From Bacteroidota bacterium (GTDB taxonomy: Bacteria > Bacteroidota > Bacteroidia > Flavobacteriales > Flavobacteriaceae), in the NCBI GenBank assembly GCA_023446155.1, contig JAEXIT010000012.1, positions 62,001-126,000 on the forward strand: a stretch of DNA of 64,000 bases, given 5' to 3'. Every line of letters begins with the position of its first letter. The first letter of the stretch is position 1. Shown here piece after piece: positions 18,212 through 26,271 of this stretch. The notes under the pieces are model-generated. The model searched no databases and was not told the DNA's origin. It saw only the letters and a program-made list of their open reading frames with translations. A program made the translations under genes and the position numbers.

Positions 18212-18615
18212 TAGTCTAATTCTTGATTGTTGATGTGTTTTTGAACTTTTACATGTATAAAATCAGTTCCACTACTGAATCCTTGAAGGATTTTAGCAGA
18301 CACACTTCTAATTTTATAACTTCCGTTAATATCTTTTCTTCGACTTCTGGAATCTACAACTTGTTCATCATCTACATATATAATTCCATTTAGTGAATCT
18401 TGAATAGGTTTGATTATATTATCAACATCTCCAGATTGGTTTTCGTAATAATATGTAATTATTATTTCAACTTCATCAGTAGTTGGAGTAAAGCCAGGGG
18501 GGAGCACACTTAATGCTTCACTGGCTATCATTGTTTTATAATTCCTTTTCTTTGCCTTGTTTTTCGACTGTAAGGATAATGGTGGGCCATTAAAGATGAA
18601 TTCAATTGGAAACAT
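18211..18615 (-). CDS. RusA-like Holliday-junction resolvase family protein
   Basis: 134 residues. The segment GDVDNIIKPIQDSL (62-75) followed by YVDDEQV (80-86) carries the acidic residues D63, D65, D82/D83 and K69 in the arrangement of RusA, which needs Asp, Asp, Lys, Asp to bind metal and cut four-way junctions. RusA genes are usually on prophages; here it is paired with a nuclease-HEPN gene and overlaps it by one base. It may act as a branched-DNA nuclease or sensor within this unit. ATG at 18615 chosen; the S8 gene ends 94 bases upstream. Confidence 0.75.
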   Translation of the reverse strand: MFPIEFIFNGPPLSLQSKNKAKKRNYKTMIASEALSVLPPGFTPTTDEVEIIITYYYENQSGDVDNIIKPIQDSLNGIIYVDDEQVVDSRSRRKDINGSYKIRSVSAKILQGFSSGTDFIHVKVQKHINNQELD

Positions 18616-18709
18616 ATCTTATTATTTCTTTTTTCTAATATTATGCATATACTTGTTTATGTAATAAGTTATTTTTAATCTATTTATGGTAAACGAAGAA
18701 TATTTCAAA

Positions 18710-21214
18710 TTAATTGCCAGTAGGAATTGGAACAGGAATAATGTTTTGTAATGCTACTTCGACAGGAGTGTAGAGTTCAACACTAGTAACAGGTGTTTCT
18801 AAAGTCACAATCAATGAATATCGAGTACTAGTCTCTATTTTATTTAAATGGGTTCTTTCTCTCCACCAGCCTATGATTGGGTATACAGCAAGTAAATTAC
18901 ATGCGGCTAATTGAGCGGCAGTTCCAGTCCATGAGTCAGAATGCACTGAGCCTGATTTCCTGCCTTGCATTCCAATTTTCCATCTTCCACTATCGCTAGC
19001 AAATTCAATCCCTTCTTCTTCATCACGAATAGCCTTGTTTATACGACTTTGAAATGCTAGTGCTTCTTCGGTTTCAGAATTAACATCAAAGCATAGTCCA
19101 TGGGAGCGATATCTATATTTGTCTTTCCAGCCTACTTCACCCACTCCAGGCTCAATGAAATAAGAAAGAGTAACTTTTAATGTTACTTCTATGTCAGGAT
19201 TTGCTAATAACTCATCCTTTGGCCAGGGAAGTTCAAAAAAGTGCATTTCATTAGTTTTAGGTGATGATGAAGTAACTTTTTTAAATGGCTTAATTATATT
19301 TTGAGATATGAATGTCAGTGAATTATTCGAACTAAATAAAGCTTTGCTAATATTTGGAACACCATATCCAAATATTCTTAACATCTCTTTAATATCACTT
19401 TTGCTATTAGGATTCTTATTAAATTGAGTAAACATTTCTTGTCCCCATTCTGCAGAATGAATTATTAGTGCTCGAACTGTCTCTGGCCAAGCCTCATTAT
19501 ATGTAGACATTATTTTTGCCGCCATCCAAGATGCTTTGGCTGTAGCAGCACTAGTTGCATTTATGGTGTCAAAATGCCTTATAGCTGTGTTTTTTGCAGT
19601 TGAAAGTAATCCAAAGTCTTCATAACTATCAATAAAATCATCAGAATTGTTTCTAAGTAAATTTCCCCCTTCAAATACAACATCGGGTTTTATTGGCCAT
19701 TTTTTTTCCCAACTAAAAGATGTTGAACTAAAAGGAGAAAGATATCCTTTTGAAGCTACTGGAGCATAGGAAGAATAGGAGTCGTCTTTTATTTCAATTT
19801 TATCAGTATAAGCTCCTACAGTCAAACTATTCCAAGATTGAGCAGGATTCTGTACGGACTTAGTTAAATTACTATCAGGATAACTAATCCAGTCTATTGG
19901 ATTTCGAATGTTGCCACCACTTATAATAAATAGTTTTTTGGCGGTTTCACCATAACTAATTTTATCAACTGCTCCAGACCATGAAGAAGGTCTTCCTCGG
20001 TCAATATCTGAGGATGAGGTAACAGCCATGCAGTATACGATTCGTTCTTCAGGCAAATTAATTTCAGTTCTACTTATAGCTTGTGAAGTTATGTCTCCCC
20101 AAAGTTCAATTGGAGTTGATTCTTGCGAAGGGGGCGGAATTATTTTTACTGAACATAGCTTATGAGATAGAGTGATTACCTCACTTGATTCTAATTTTTT
20201 TTCAATATTATTATAAGCTGCAATTCCGCTCATGAGAGTTCCGTGCCCGCTGCCAGATTCATGGTCATTTGTATGCCATGTCGGATGGACTGTCAAACAG
20301 TTGATGTCTTCCAAAATTGGCTCTAACATTGGGTGGCCGTTATTTACACCACTATCTAATATACAGACACGAACATTTGTGTTTTCTTCGATTTCTAACC
20401 TTCTAAGTAAATCTTCAACCCATTCCTGTTGTTCTTTATTGGTTTGACCAGTCCAAAAGCCTGCTGTTTCTTGCGCAATCCTTATTTCTGCTAAATAATC
20501 AGTTTGAGAAACTATTTCTGATAATTGTCTTCTGTTTACCTTTGCTATTAGTACAGCTCTTTCTTGAAATTTTATGGCATTTGTTTTGTGTTCTATGTTG
20601 TTAATAGATAATATTGATAGAAAGTCGTGTATAATAGTTTCTGAGTCTTCATTATTGTGTCTTAACCATATTTCACACCATGAAGAAACATTATTTGGGA
20701 TTAATTCAATTGGGTCTGTCCAGAGTGATTCGACTAAAGCAATTTTTATATCTTCAATACTGTCTACTAATTTTTGATTTTTAGGATTCCCATTTATGGA
20801 TAGTTTGTTTACATCTGCGTAATCAGTAATTTTTTTCAAAAAGAAATTTTCTTTTCCAGAAGGGATAAATACAGTGCAAAGAGTTTCTTCATGTTTTCCT
20901 TCTCCAGTATGTCTAATGTTAAGTAATCTGATGCCTTGGCGAATATCTTCTAGACTCTTTGTTATTAAATCAAAACCAGCACTACTTTTAAATTCTAGAT
21001 AGGTGCCATCCTTGCTTTTTATGGAAATTGCTTCTCTTTCGGCTTTATCCTGTTGAACATTTGCCCAAATTCCTTCGAATAGTGAAATCAGTTTTTCGCT
21101 GTGAGTTCTAATGTCTCTCTCAGGAATTTTTATTTGAGGTCCTCTAGTAGAGTTAGAGGTATAAGGTATGGACTCTTTTATATCGGGAAGGAATAAATGT
21201 GAATGTTGAACCAT
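18710..21214 (-). CDS. S8 family subtilisin-like peptidase
   Basis: 834 residues, no signal peptide, so probably cytoplasmic. An N-terminal region of about 280 residues of unknown fold precedes a subtilase domain with the full triad: D287 (CILDSGV), H324 (GSGHGTLMSG) and S555 (ATSAATAKAS), plus the oxyanion Asn N435 (SGGN). The final 200 residues form a beta-rich C-terminal part. It starts 13 bases after the AAA ATPase stop, so both are made together. ATPase-subtilase pairs recur in bacteria on mobile or defence loci; the ATPase may feed or activate the protease. Substrate unknown. Confidence 0.85.
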   Translation of the reverse strand: MVQHSHLFLPDIKESIPYTSNSTRGPQIKIPERDIRTHSEKLISLFEGIWANVQQDKAEREAISIKSKDGTYLEFKSSAGFDLITKSLEDIRQGIRLLNIRHTGEGKHEETLCTVFIPSGKENFFLKKITDYADVNKLSINGNPKNQKLVDSIEDIKIALVESLWTDPIELIPNNVSSWCEIWLRHNNEDSETIIHDFLSILSINNIEHKTNAIKFQERAVLIAKVNRRQLSEIVSQTDYLAEIRIAQETAGFWTGQTNKEQQEWVEDLLRRLEIEENTNVRVCILDSGVNNGHPMLEPILEDINCLTVHPTWHTNDHESGSGHGTLMSGIAAYNNIEKKLESSEVITLSHKLCSVKIIPPPSQESTPIELWGDITSQAISRTEINLPEERIVYCMAVTSSSDIDRGRPSSWSGAVDKISYGETAKKLFIISGGNIRNPIDWISYPDSNLTKSVQNPAQSWNSLTVGAYTDKIEIKDDSYSSYAPVASKGYLSPFSSTSFSWEKKWPIKPDVVFEGGNLLRNNSDDFIDSYEDFGLLSTAKNTAIRHFDTINATSAATAKASWMAAKIMSTYNEAWPETVRALIIHSAEWGQEMFTQFNKNPNSKSDIKEMLRIFGYGVPNISKALFSSNNSLTFISQNIIKPFKKVTSSSPKTNEMHFFELPWPKDELLANPDIEVTLKVTLSYFIEPGVGEVGWKDKYRYRSHGLCFDVNSETEEALAFQSRINKAIRDEEEGIEFASDSGRWKIGMQGRKSGSVHSDSWTGTAAQLAACNLLAVYPIIGWWRERTHLNKIETSTRYSLIVTLETPVTSVELYTPVEVALQNIIPVPIPTGN

Positions 21215-21227
21215 ACGATTATCTTTT

Positions 21228-22187
21228 TTAAAGGATTTTATTATAGAAGTGTGAACGGTCTTTTAAAGCGGCAATCAAAGTTTCTTCATTTACTTTAAGA
21301 TTGTTTGACAAGATTGTTTCTTTAATTGCATCAAAACAAGCTTTTGAAATTTCGGCATGGCTTAAATCTTCACAATGAACAAGGATTTTTTTTAGAGCTA
21401 TTTTTCCTTTGAAATTAGCTAATCTGTTGTCAATTAGTGATTTTATCTCTTTTTCACTAGGTTTGTTATATAATAAAACATCATCAAAACGGCGAAATAA
21501 AGCTTGGTCAAGTAGTTTAAAGTTATTTGTAGCAGCTATGATAATGCTCTCGGAATTGTCCATTTCAATGAATTGCAAAAATGAATTTACAACTCTTCTC
21601 ATTTCACCTACATCATTATCTTTTCCTCTCTCACCCCCGATAGCATCAAACTCGTCAAATAAATAAATTCCTTTGTTTTCTTTTATATAATTGAAAACTA
21701 CACGAAGTTTCGCACTCGTTTCTCCCATGAACTTTGTGACAATTTTATCCATTAAAATTACATATAATGGAATTCCAAGCTCTTTGGATATGATTGAGGC
21801 AGTCATTGTTTTTCCAGTTCCTGGTGGGCCACTCAATAAAATTTTTCGTCTATTTTCTAAGCCATATTTAAATAATTTTGAGCTATTATAATATTCGTTT
21901 AATATTTTCTCAATTCTGCTTTTCAAAACATCAGGAACAATCAATTCAGATAATTTATTGTCTGTGTTTACTTGGAGAACTAACTCTTCCAAATCCTTGC
22001 TTAAAGGTTTCAACTGACGAACCATTGGTTTTGAATTATCAATTAAATTCCTAATATCATTTGCCAAAGCAGTATGTCCTAATTTTGCTTCATGAGCTGC
22101 AATCTGAAGAGATAAGGTTATGAAACGACTGTCTCCTTCTTCAAAATGAGATTTAATTAAGGTTTTTAATTGTTGAGCTGTGGCCAT
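21228..22187 (-). CDS. AAA family ATPase paired with the subtilase
   Basis: 319 residues from the ATG at 22187. The reading frame stays open to 22331, but that extension is an AT-rich, hydrophobic stretch, and a -7 box at 22223-22230 would put the transcript start inside it. An N-terminal helical region (about 1-80) is followed by a classical AAA module: Walker A GPPGTGKT (120-127), Walker B LFDEFDA (D178, E179), sensor-1 N221 in AATN and arginine finger FRRFD (R232, R233). Overall similar to FtsH/spastin-type unfoldases but without a protease domain, which is supplied by the next gene. Confidence 0.88.
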   Translation of the reverse strand: MATAQQLKTLIKSHFEEGDSRFITLSLQIAAHEAKLGHTALANDIRNLIDNSKPMVRQLKPLSKDLEELVLQVNTDNKLSELIVPDVLKSRIEKILNEYYNSSKLFKYGLENRRKILLSGPPGTGKTMTASIISKELGIPLYVILMDKIVTKFMGETSAKLRVVFNYIKENKGIYLFDEFDAIGGERGKDNDVGEMRRVVNSFLQFIEMDNSESIIIAATNNFKLLDQALFRRFDDVLLYNKPSEKEIKSLIDNRLANFKGKIALKKILVHCEDLSHAEISKACFDAIKETILSNNLKVNEETLIAALKDRSHFYNKIL

Positions 22188-22222
22188 TTCAGAAAGGATT
22201 GTTAGGGTGAAATAATTTTTAC

Positions 22223-22230
22223 CAAAAATA
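22223..22230 (-). promoter_or_regulatory. -7 box of the ATPase-protease unit
   Basis: TATTTTTG on the minus strand fits TAnnTTTG exactly, 35 bases ahead of the ATG at 22187. No TTG at 17-19 bases upstream. It supports the shorter ATPase start. Confidence 0.5.
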
Positions 22231-22401
22231 TACTTTTCTTTTTTGATTAAATAACAATGAATCAAAATTTCACCATCAATATATGGAATAATTATTAAAA
22301 AAAGATCTAATTTTAATTTAATCAAAATCAAGGCTATATTGCTCTTTAGTGGTTCTCAATTTTATCATTTTAGCGCCTTGAAATTTTTTCAGCTTTAAAA
22401 G

Positions 22402-22596
22402 ATGCTCGAACATAACTTTCTGTTGGGTTTGATAAAGGTTTTCGATCTGCTTGGGAAAAAAGTGTACCAACGGGATTTTACGAATAAAAGAGGAGGGGAG
22501 TTGGAAATTAATATCGAAAAAAGCGAAGCCGGAGTTTATATCGTAAGGTTAACGTCAGATTCGGAGATCATGCAACAAAAGATCATAAAGTTATAA
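22402..22596 (+). pseudogene. Remnant of a T9SS-exported protein (C-terminal sorting domain only)
   Basis: 64 codons encoding the typical end of a type-A T9SS sorting domain: KVFDLLGKKVYQ, then GGELEINI, AGVYIVRL and a final KKIIKL-like QQKIIKL. An in-frame TAA lies two codons before the first ATG, and no N-terminal part, signal or catalytic region precedes it, so the gene has lost everything else. Its codon choice resembles the host genes and not the AT-rich island. The stop overlaps the edge of the right 50-bp repeat. Confidence 0.7.
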
Positions 22597-22641
22597 AAAC
22601 AAAAAAGCCATTCGATAGAATGGCTTTTTTGCTTTGCTCCC
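22592..22641 (+). repeat. Right copy of 50-bp direct repeat, overlapping tRNA-Asn
   Basis: 48 of 50 bases match 16999-17048. The last five bases are the 3' end of tRNA-Asn (22637-22641). The hairpin inside is the transcription terminator of the tRNA on the minus strand. Confidence 0.85.
22604..22630 (-). terminator. Terminator of tRNA-Asn
   Basis: Stem AAGCCATTC/GAATGGCTT with loop GATA and T runs on both strands; it can end both the tRNA transcript and the remnant gene. Confidence 0.75.
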
Positions 22642-22710
22642 CCTCTTGGGCTCGAACCAAGGACCCTCTGATTAACAGTCAGATGCTCTAACCAACTGAG
22701 CTAAGGAGGA
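22637..22710 (-). tRNA. tRNA-Asn (anticodon GTT)
   Basis: All four arms fold: acceptor TCCTCCT/AGGGGGA, D stem GCTC/GAGC, anticodon stem TCTGA/TCAGA with loop CTGTTAA, and T stem CTTGG/CCAAG with loop TTCGAGC. Anticodon GTT is at 22674-22676 (plus strand AAC). Discriminator base G; CCA is not encoded. Its 3' end faces the island. Confidence 0.97.
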
Positions 22711-22782
22711 AGGTGTGTTACCTTTATTGCGGTGCAAATATAAGTCGAAATTTTAATCTCGCAAATAAAATGCTTAAAAAAA

Positions 22783-24108
22783 TTATAAAAATTTGTCGGC
22801 AATCAGCTGATAGATGTCTTTCCCGAAGGTTAAGGCCATTAGTGTCAGTAAGATAATCATTCCAAAAGTCTGCACATGACCCATCGCTTTTTCGCTTAAT
22901 TTTTTTCCGGTTATCATTTCAGCAATGGTAAATAGCGCATGACCACCGTCTAATCCTGGGATTGGAAGTAAATTCATAAACGCTAAACCGATCGAAAATA
23001 AAGCCGTGAAGTTCCAGATAAACTCCCAGTTCCACTGATTTGGTAAAGCGCGTGCAATTCCAACCGGACTTTTTACATGCTTGTACGCTTCTGTTTTTGG
23101 TCGTAAAATCAATTTAAACTGCTTTACGTTATAAACCAATAAGGCATACGATTCTTTAACCGCTTCCGGGATCGCCTGGAACAGGCTTAGTTTGTTTACT
23201 ACCTCGAAGTCCATCTTGTCTTTAAACGCGGGTTTAAAGCCGATTTTTCCGTCTTTGTCTACTAATGTCTTTAAGTTGATTTTTTCGTTGTTACGGATTA
23301 CAGTAATGTTTACCGAATCGCTTTTATGAGCAGTAAGGTTATCGCGAAATTCGTCAAAGTATTTAAACTCTTTGTTGTCGATCGCAACCAAATGGTCTCC
23401 TTTTTTTAATCCGGCTTTAAATGCTTCCGATTTCGGCGTAACCGAATCGACTACCACGCTCGAAAGACGTGGCTGAATAAAATCACGACCTTCTTTTCCG
23501 ATGATCTCCGCTTTTTGTGGATCCGTCAGGATAATCGTTTTCTTTTCGCCGTTGCGCTCAATATCGATTTTGTCTCCTAAAAGGATGTCCAATGTCATAC
23601 GGTTAAAACGATCCTGGTATTTACCGTCAACCGCTAAAATTTTATCGCCGTTTTTGAAACCTACATTTAAACCGGTTTCGCCAAAAGCCAGTCCGTTTTT
23701 CTGAATAGCTTCTGTCGCAATATATTTCTGACCGTAGGTTACGTATACCATCGTATAAATAAACCAGGCTAAAAGAATGTTTACAATGATACCGCCCAAC
23801 ATGATGATAAGACGTTGCCAGGCTGGTTTGGAACGGAATTCCCACGGTTGAGGTTCCTGTTGCATCTGTTCCATATCCATGCTCTCGTCGACCATTCCTG
23901 CTAGTTTTACATAACCGCCAATTGGTAACCATCCGATTCCCCATTCTGTGTCGCCGATCTTCTTTTTTAATAATGAGAATCCTGCATCCATAAAGAGATA
24001 GAATTTTTCTACGCGTACTTTAAACATTCTGGCGGTGATGTAATGCCCGAATTCGTGGAGGATAACTAATACAGAAAGTATGAAAAGGATTTGTCCTAAT
24101 TGTATCAT
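22783..24108 (-). CDS. rseP: RIP metalloprotease RseP (site-2 protease)
   Basis: Intramembrane zinc protease that cuts membrane-bound anti-sigma factors or signal-peptide remnants. 441 residues. Zinc motif HEFGH (H18, E19, H22) lies in the first membrane helix, the third ligand in LDGGHALF near 390, with two PDZ-like domains between (for example KNGDKILAVDG and KKGDHLVAIDN). Four membrane segments. No dxr or other usual partner lies next to it here. tRNA-Asn follows downstream on the same strand. Confidence 0.95.
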   Translation of the reverse strand: MIQLGQILFILSVLVILHEFGHYITARMFKVRVEKFYLFMDAGFSLLKKKIGDTEWGIGWLPIGGYVKLAGMVDESMDMEQMQQEPQPWEFRSKPAWQRLIIMLGGIIVNILLAWFIYTMVYVTYGQKYIATEAIQKNGLAFGETGLNVGFKNGDKILAVDGKYQDRFNRMTLDILLGDKIDIERNGEKKTIILTDPQKAEIIGKEGRDFIQPRLSSVVVDSVTPKSEAFKAGLKKGDHLVAIDNKEFKYFDEFRDNLTAHKSDSVNITVIRNNEKINLKTLVDKDGKIGFKPAFKDKMDFEVVNKLSLFQAIPEAVKESYALLVYNVKQFKLILRPKTEAYKHVKSPVGIARALPNQWNWEFIWNFTALFSIGLAFMNLLPIPGLDGGHALFTIAEMITGKKLSEKAMGHVQTFGMIILLTLMALTFGKDIYQLIADKFL

Positions 24109-24135
24109 TTTGAAACTACTTTTTTTATTATAAAC

Positions 24136-24168
24136 GACAAAAGTAAGGTTTTCACCTTACTTTTTGTC
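24136..24168 (-). terminator. Terminator after the M1 peptidase
   Basis: Stem ACAAAAGTAAGG pairing with CCTTACTTTTTGT (one bulged A), loop TTTTCA; T run on the minus strand. Located between the M1 gene and rseP. Confidence 0.75.
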
Positions 24169-24185
24169 ATGGAATTACAGATTGC

Positions 24186-26099
24186 CTATTTTTTTATAAA
24201 ATTTTTATGAAAGACTCCTTCTGTAGTGCTGATTTTTATGATATGGATGCCATTAGATAAAGCACTTACCGAAAATTCCGGTTTGGTTTGGGTGCTTACC
24301 AGTTGTCCTAAAGTGTTGTAAATTTCAACTTTTTCCAGTCCGATGTTGGTGGGAAGCTGGATCGTTACACGCTCGCTTGCCGGGTTTGGATAGAGCAGAA
24401 TGGTGTCGGCAATATCAAAGGAATCGGTGCCCAAAGAGGTGGTGTTGTTTTTGGAAATAATGTCTTTTTCCGGGTCAAACTCGAAACTGGTAACGCTAAA
24501 AGGAACCGAGACAATAAATTCCTGTCCGTTGGTCGTATTGTCCACAATGACATCCTGAGTTTGGGTGCCGTTTTTTAAACGAATCGGAAGCGGCATTTCG
24601 AAATAACTTACTGAGGGATGCGATTGTGTTTGGGTTACTTTTATTTTAACCTGTCCCGCACCAAGATTCTGAACGGTGATGTTGTAGGACGGATAGCCTT
24701 CATTATACACCCAATCGTTGAAGAATTCGGTTAGGTTCATTCCGGATACGGTTTCAAGATGGGCTTGTAGTTGTGGTGTAATAGCATAACCGTAGGCTAA
24801 TGCCGGATCGTTTAGGTAATTGCGAAGTGCCTGGAAAAAGTTGGTGTCCCCCATTTTAAAACGAAGCATGTTGGTCACCATAGAGCCCTTGTTGTAGGTG
24901 ATGCGATTGCTGAAAATACGCCCCACATTGGATAGTTGCGCATCGGTTAAATATAAATTACCGTCAGGAGCGGCAGTGATGCTGTTTGTTTTTCCGTCTT
25001 TCCAGTTGATAAAGGCACTGTTACCATCCAGACTTTTAACCACCATACCCGACATAAATTCGGTGATGCCTTCATTAAGCCAGATGTCTTTCCAGCTACC
25101 GCAGGTTACTTTGTCGCCAAACCATTGGTGGGCCATTTCGTGAGCAATCAGGCTTCTGCTAAAACCCCCCATAAACGAAACGGTGGTGTGTTCCATTCCG
25201 CCGCCAAATCCGCATTGTGCGTGACCGTATTTTTCATTGCGAAACGGATACGGGCCAATCAGTGTTTCATAAAGATTGATAATCGTTGGTGTTGGAGCTA
25301 AACTGGTTTGACTTGTAAATGCATTTTCCGGATATAAATAATTAACGATTGGAAAAGTATTGGGTGCAATGCCGCCAACCTGATTGTAAATCTGGTAATT
25401 GGTCACGGCTATAGCGATCAGATAGGCTGGAATCGGATAGCTGTGGTGAAAGTGGGTTGTCTTGGTTCCGTTACTGTTGGTCGTAGCGCTAACCTGTAGT
25501 CCGTTGGCAACACTCACATATTGTGATGGCGCGGTAATGTAAACATCAATACTGTTGACTTTGTCATTAAGGTCTTGTTTGCACGGCCACCAGTCTTTTG
25601 CGCCATACGGCTCGGAAAGTGTCCAGATAATTGGATTTCCGGAGTGATAGCTGGCTGTAAAAGCGGCATTCGTAGTAGCGGGTGCGCCGGAATAGGTGAT
25701 GATCACCGAACTGGAAGCGCCGGAAGCCAATGTTGTTGGCAGTGTGATGATCAATTCATCGTTTGTGTTTTGGGTAAACATAAGATTGGTGTTTCCCTGT
25801 TTAACACTGCTCACGGTTAGCGCATTTGTAAGGTCAAAGGTGACGGTGTTCATGCTCTGTTTGGCCGTAAAGTTGGTGGTCACGACACCCGAAATAAAAT
25901 AATTGGCCGGATCTACCGTGAATTCGAGCTTGTGGTAGGTGATGTCGTAATTCTGGGTATTGGCATTCGCCGCAAATTGCATGATACCGGAAGCGGCCTT
26001 CATTTCGGCCTCAACCATTCTGGAAAAATCAGCTTCTTCGGTTTGGGCGAACGAAAAAGTGGTTGCCAGTAATGCAAAAATTAAGAAATAGTTTTTCAT
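24186..26099 (-). CDS. M1 family aminopeptidase with T9SS sorting domain
   Basis: Secreted zinc aminopeptidase, 637 residues. Signal peptide about 1-18 (ends FAQ). The M1 domain has the substrate-anchoring GGGMEH (in place of GAMEN), the zinc motif HEMAHQWFG and downstream Glu in WLNEGITEF. The last 75 residues are a type-A T9SS sorting domain (ILLYPNPASERVTIQLP, then GIHIIKI), so it is exported to the cell surface or medium and anchored or released there. It probably feeds the cell with peptides. Stands alone, with promoter-like -7 box at 26119-26126. Confidence 0.93.
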   Translation of the reverse strand: MKNYFLIFALLATTFSFAQTEEADFSRMVEAEMKAASGIMQFAANANTQNYDITYHKLEFTVDPANYFISGVVTTNFTAKQSMNTVTFDLTNALTVSSVKQGNTNLMFTQNTNDELIITLPTTLASGASSSVIITYSGAPATTNAAFTASYHSGNPIIWTLSEPYGAKDWWPCKQDLNDKVNSIDVYITAPSQYVSVANGLQVSATTNSNGTKTTHFHHSYPIPAYLIAIAVTNYQIYNQVGGIAPNTFPIVNYLYPENAFTSQTSLAPTPTIINLYETLIGPYPFRNEKYGHAQCGFGGGMEHTTVSFMGGFSRSLIAHEMAHQWFGDKVTCGSWKDIWLNEGITEFMSGMVVKSLDGNSAFINWKDGKTNSITAAPDGNLYLTDAQLSNVGRIFSNRITYNKGSMVTNMLRFKMGDTNFFQALRNYLNDPALAYGYAITPQLQAHLETVSGMNLTEFFNDWVYNEGYPSYNITVQNLGAGQVKIKVTQTQSHPSVSYFEMPLPIRLKNGTQTQDVIVDNTTNGQEFIVSVPFSVTSFEFDPEKDIISKNNTTSLGTDSFDIADTILLYPNPASERVTIQLPTNIGLEKVEIYNTLGQLVSTQTKPEFSVSALSNGIHIIKISTTEGVFHKNFIKK

Positions 26100-26118
26100 A
26101 AATTTTAGTAAAGTTTGC

Positions 26119-26126
26119 CAAATTTA
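26119..26126 (-). promoter_or_regulatory. -7 box of the M1 peptidase promoter
   Basis: TAAATTTG on the minus strand, 19 bases before the ATG. No clear -33 TTG. Confidence 0.4.
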
Positions 26127-26241
26127 AGGAATAATACAAAATATGGGCTTAAAATATTGGAATAATGTGTTTTTGATGCGCGATGCCGGAATTCGATGGG
26201 GCTTTGTAAAATTGCCCGTCTTATTATATAAAACAATTCCT

Positions 26242-26249
26242 TAAATTTG
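26242..26249 (+). promoter_or_regulatory. -7 box of the serS promoter
   Basis: TAAATTTG, 22 bases before the ATG of serS; TTA at 26221-26223 stands 18 bases upstream in place of TTG. Confidence 0.5.
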
Positions 26250-26271
26250 CTGACCATAAAATCATTATACT

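Larger units (their letters stand above)
17049..22591 (-). mobile_element. AT-rich genomic island at tRNA-Asn with nuclease and ATPase-protease genes
   Basis: About 5.5 kb between the two 50-bp repeats, right next to tRNA-Asn. All four intact genes run on the minus strand and are clearly more AT-rich than the flanks; the nuclease gene is the most extreme (samples near 20% GC by eye against about 43% in rseP). No integrase, transposase or relaxase is present, so it may be a remnant or be mobilised from elsewhere. Gene content (AAA ATPase, subtilase, RusA-like, PD-(D/E)XK-HEPN) is typical of conflict or defence cargo. Confidence 0.6.
22188..22636. other. Right edge of the island: promoter, gene remnant and repeat
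   Basis: 449 bases without an intact gene. From left to right it holds the promoter of the ATPase-protease unit, a decayed T9SS-domain fragment (22402-22596), and the right repeat with its terminator hairpin leading into tRNA-Asn. Confidence 0.7.

Noticed and set aside
22188..22331. N-terminal extension of the AAA ATPase frame by 48 codons
   Set aside because: AT-rich, hydrophobic translation with no family likeness, and a -7 box lies within it; the ATG at 22187 gives a normal AAA start.
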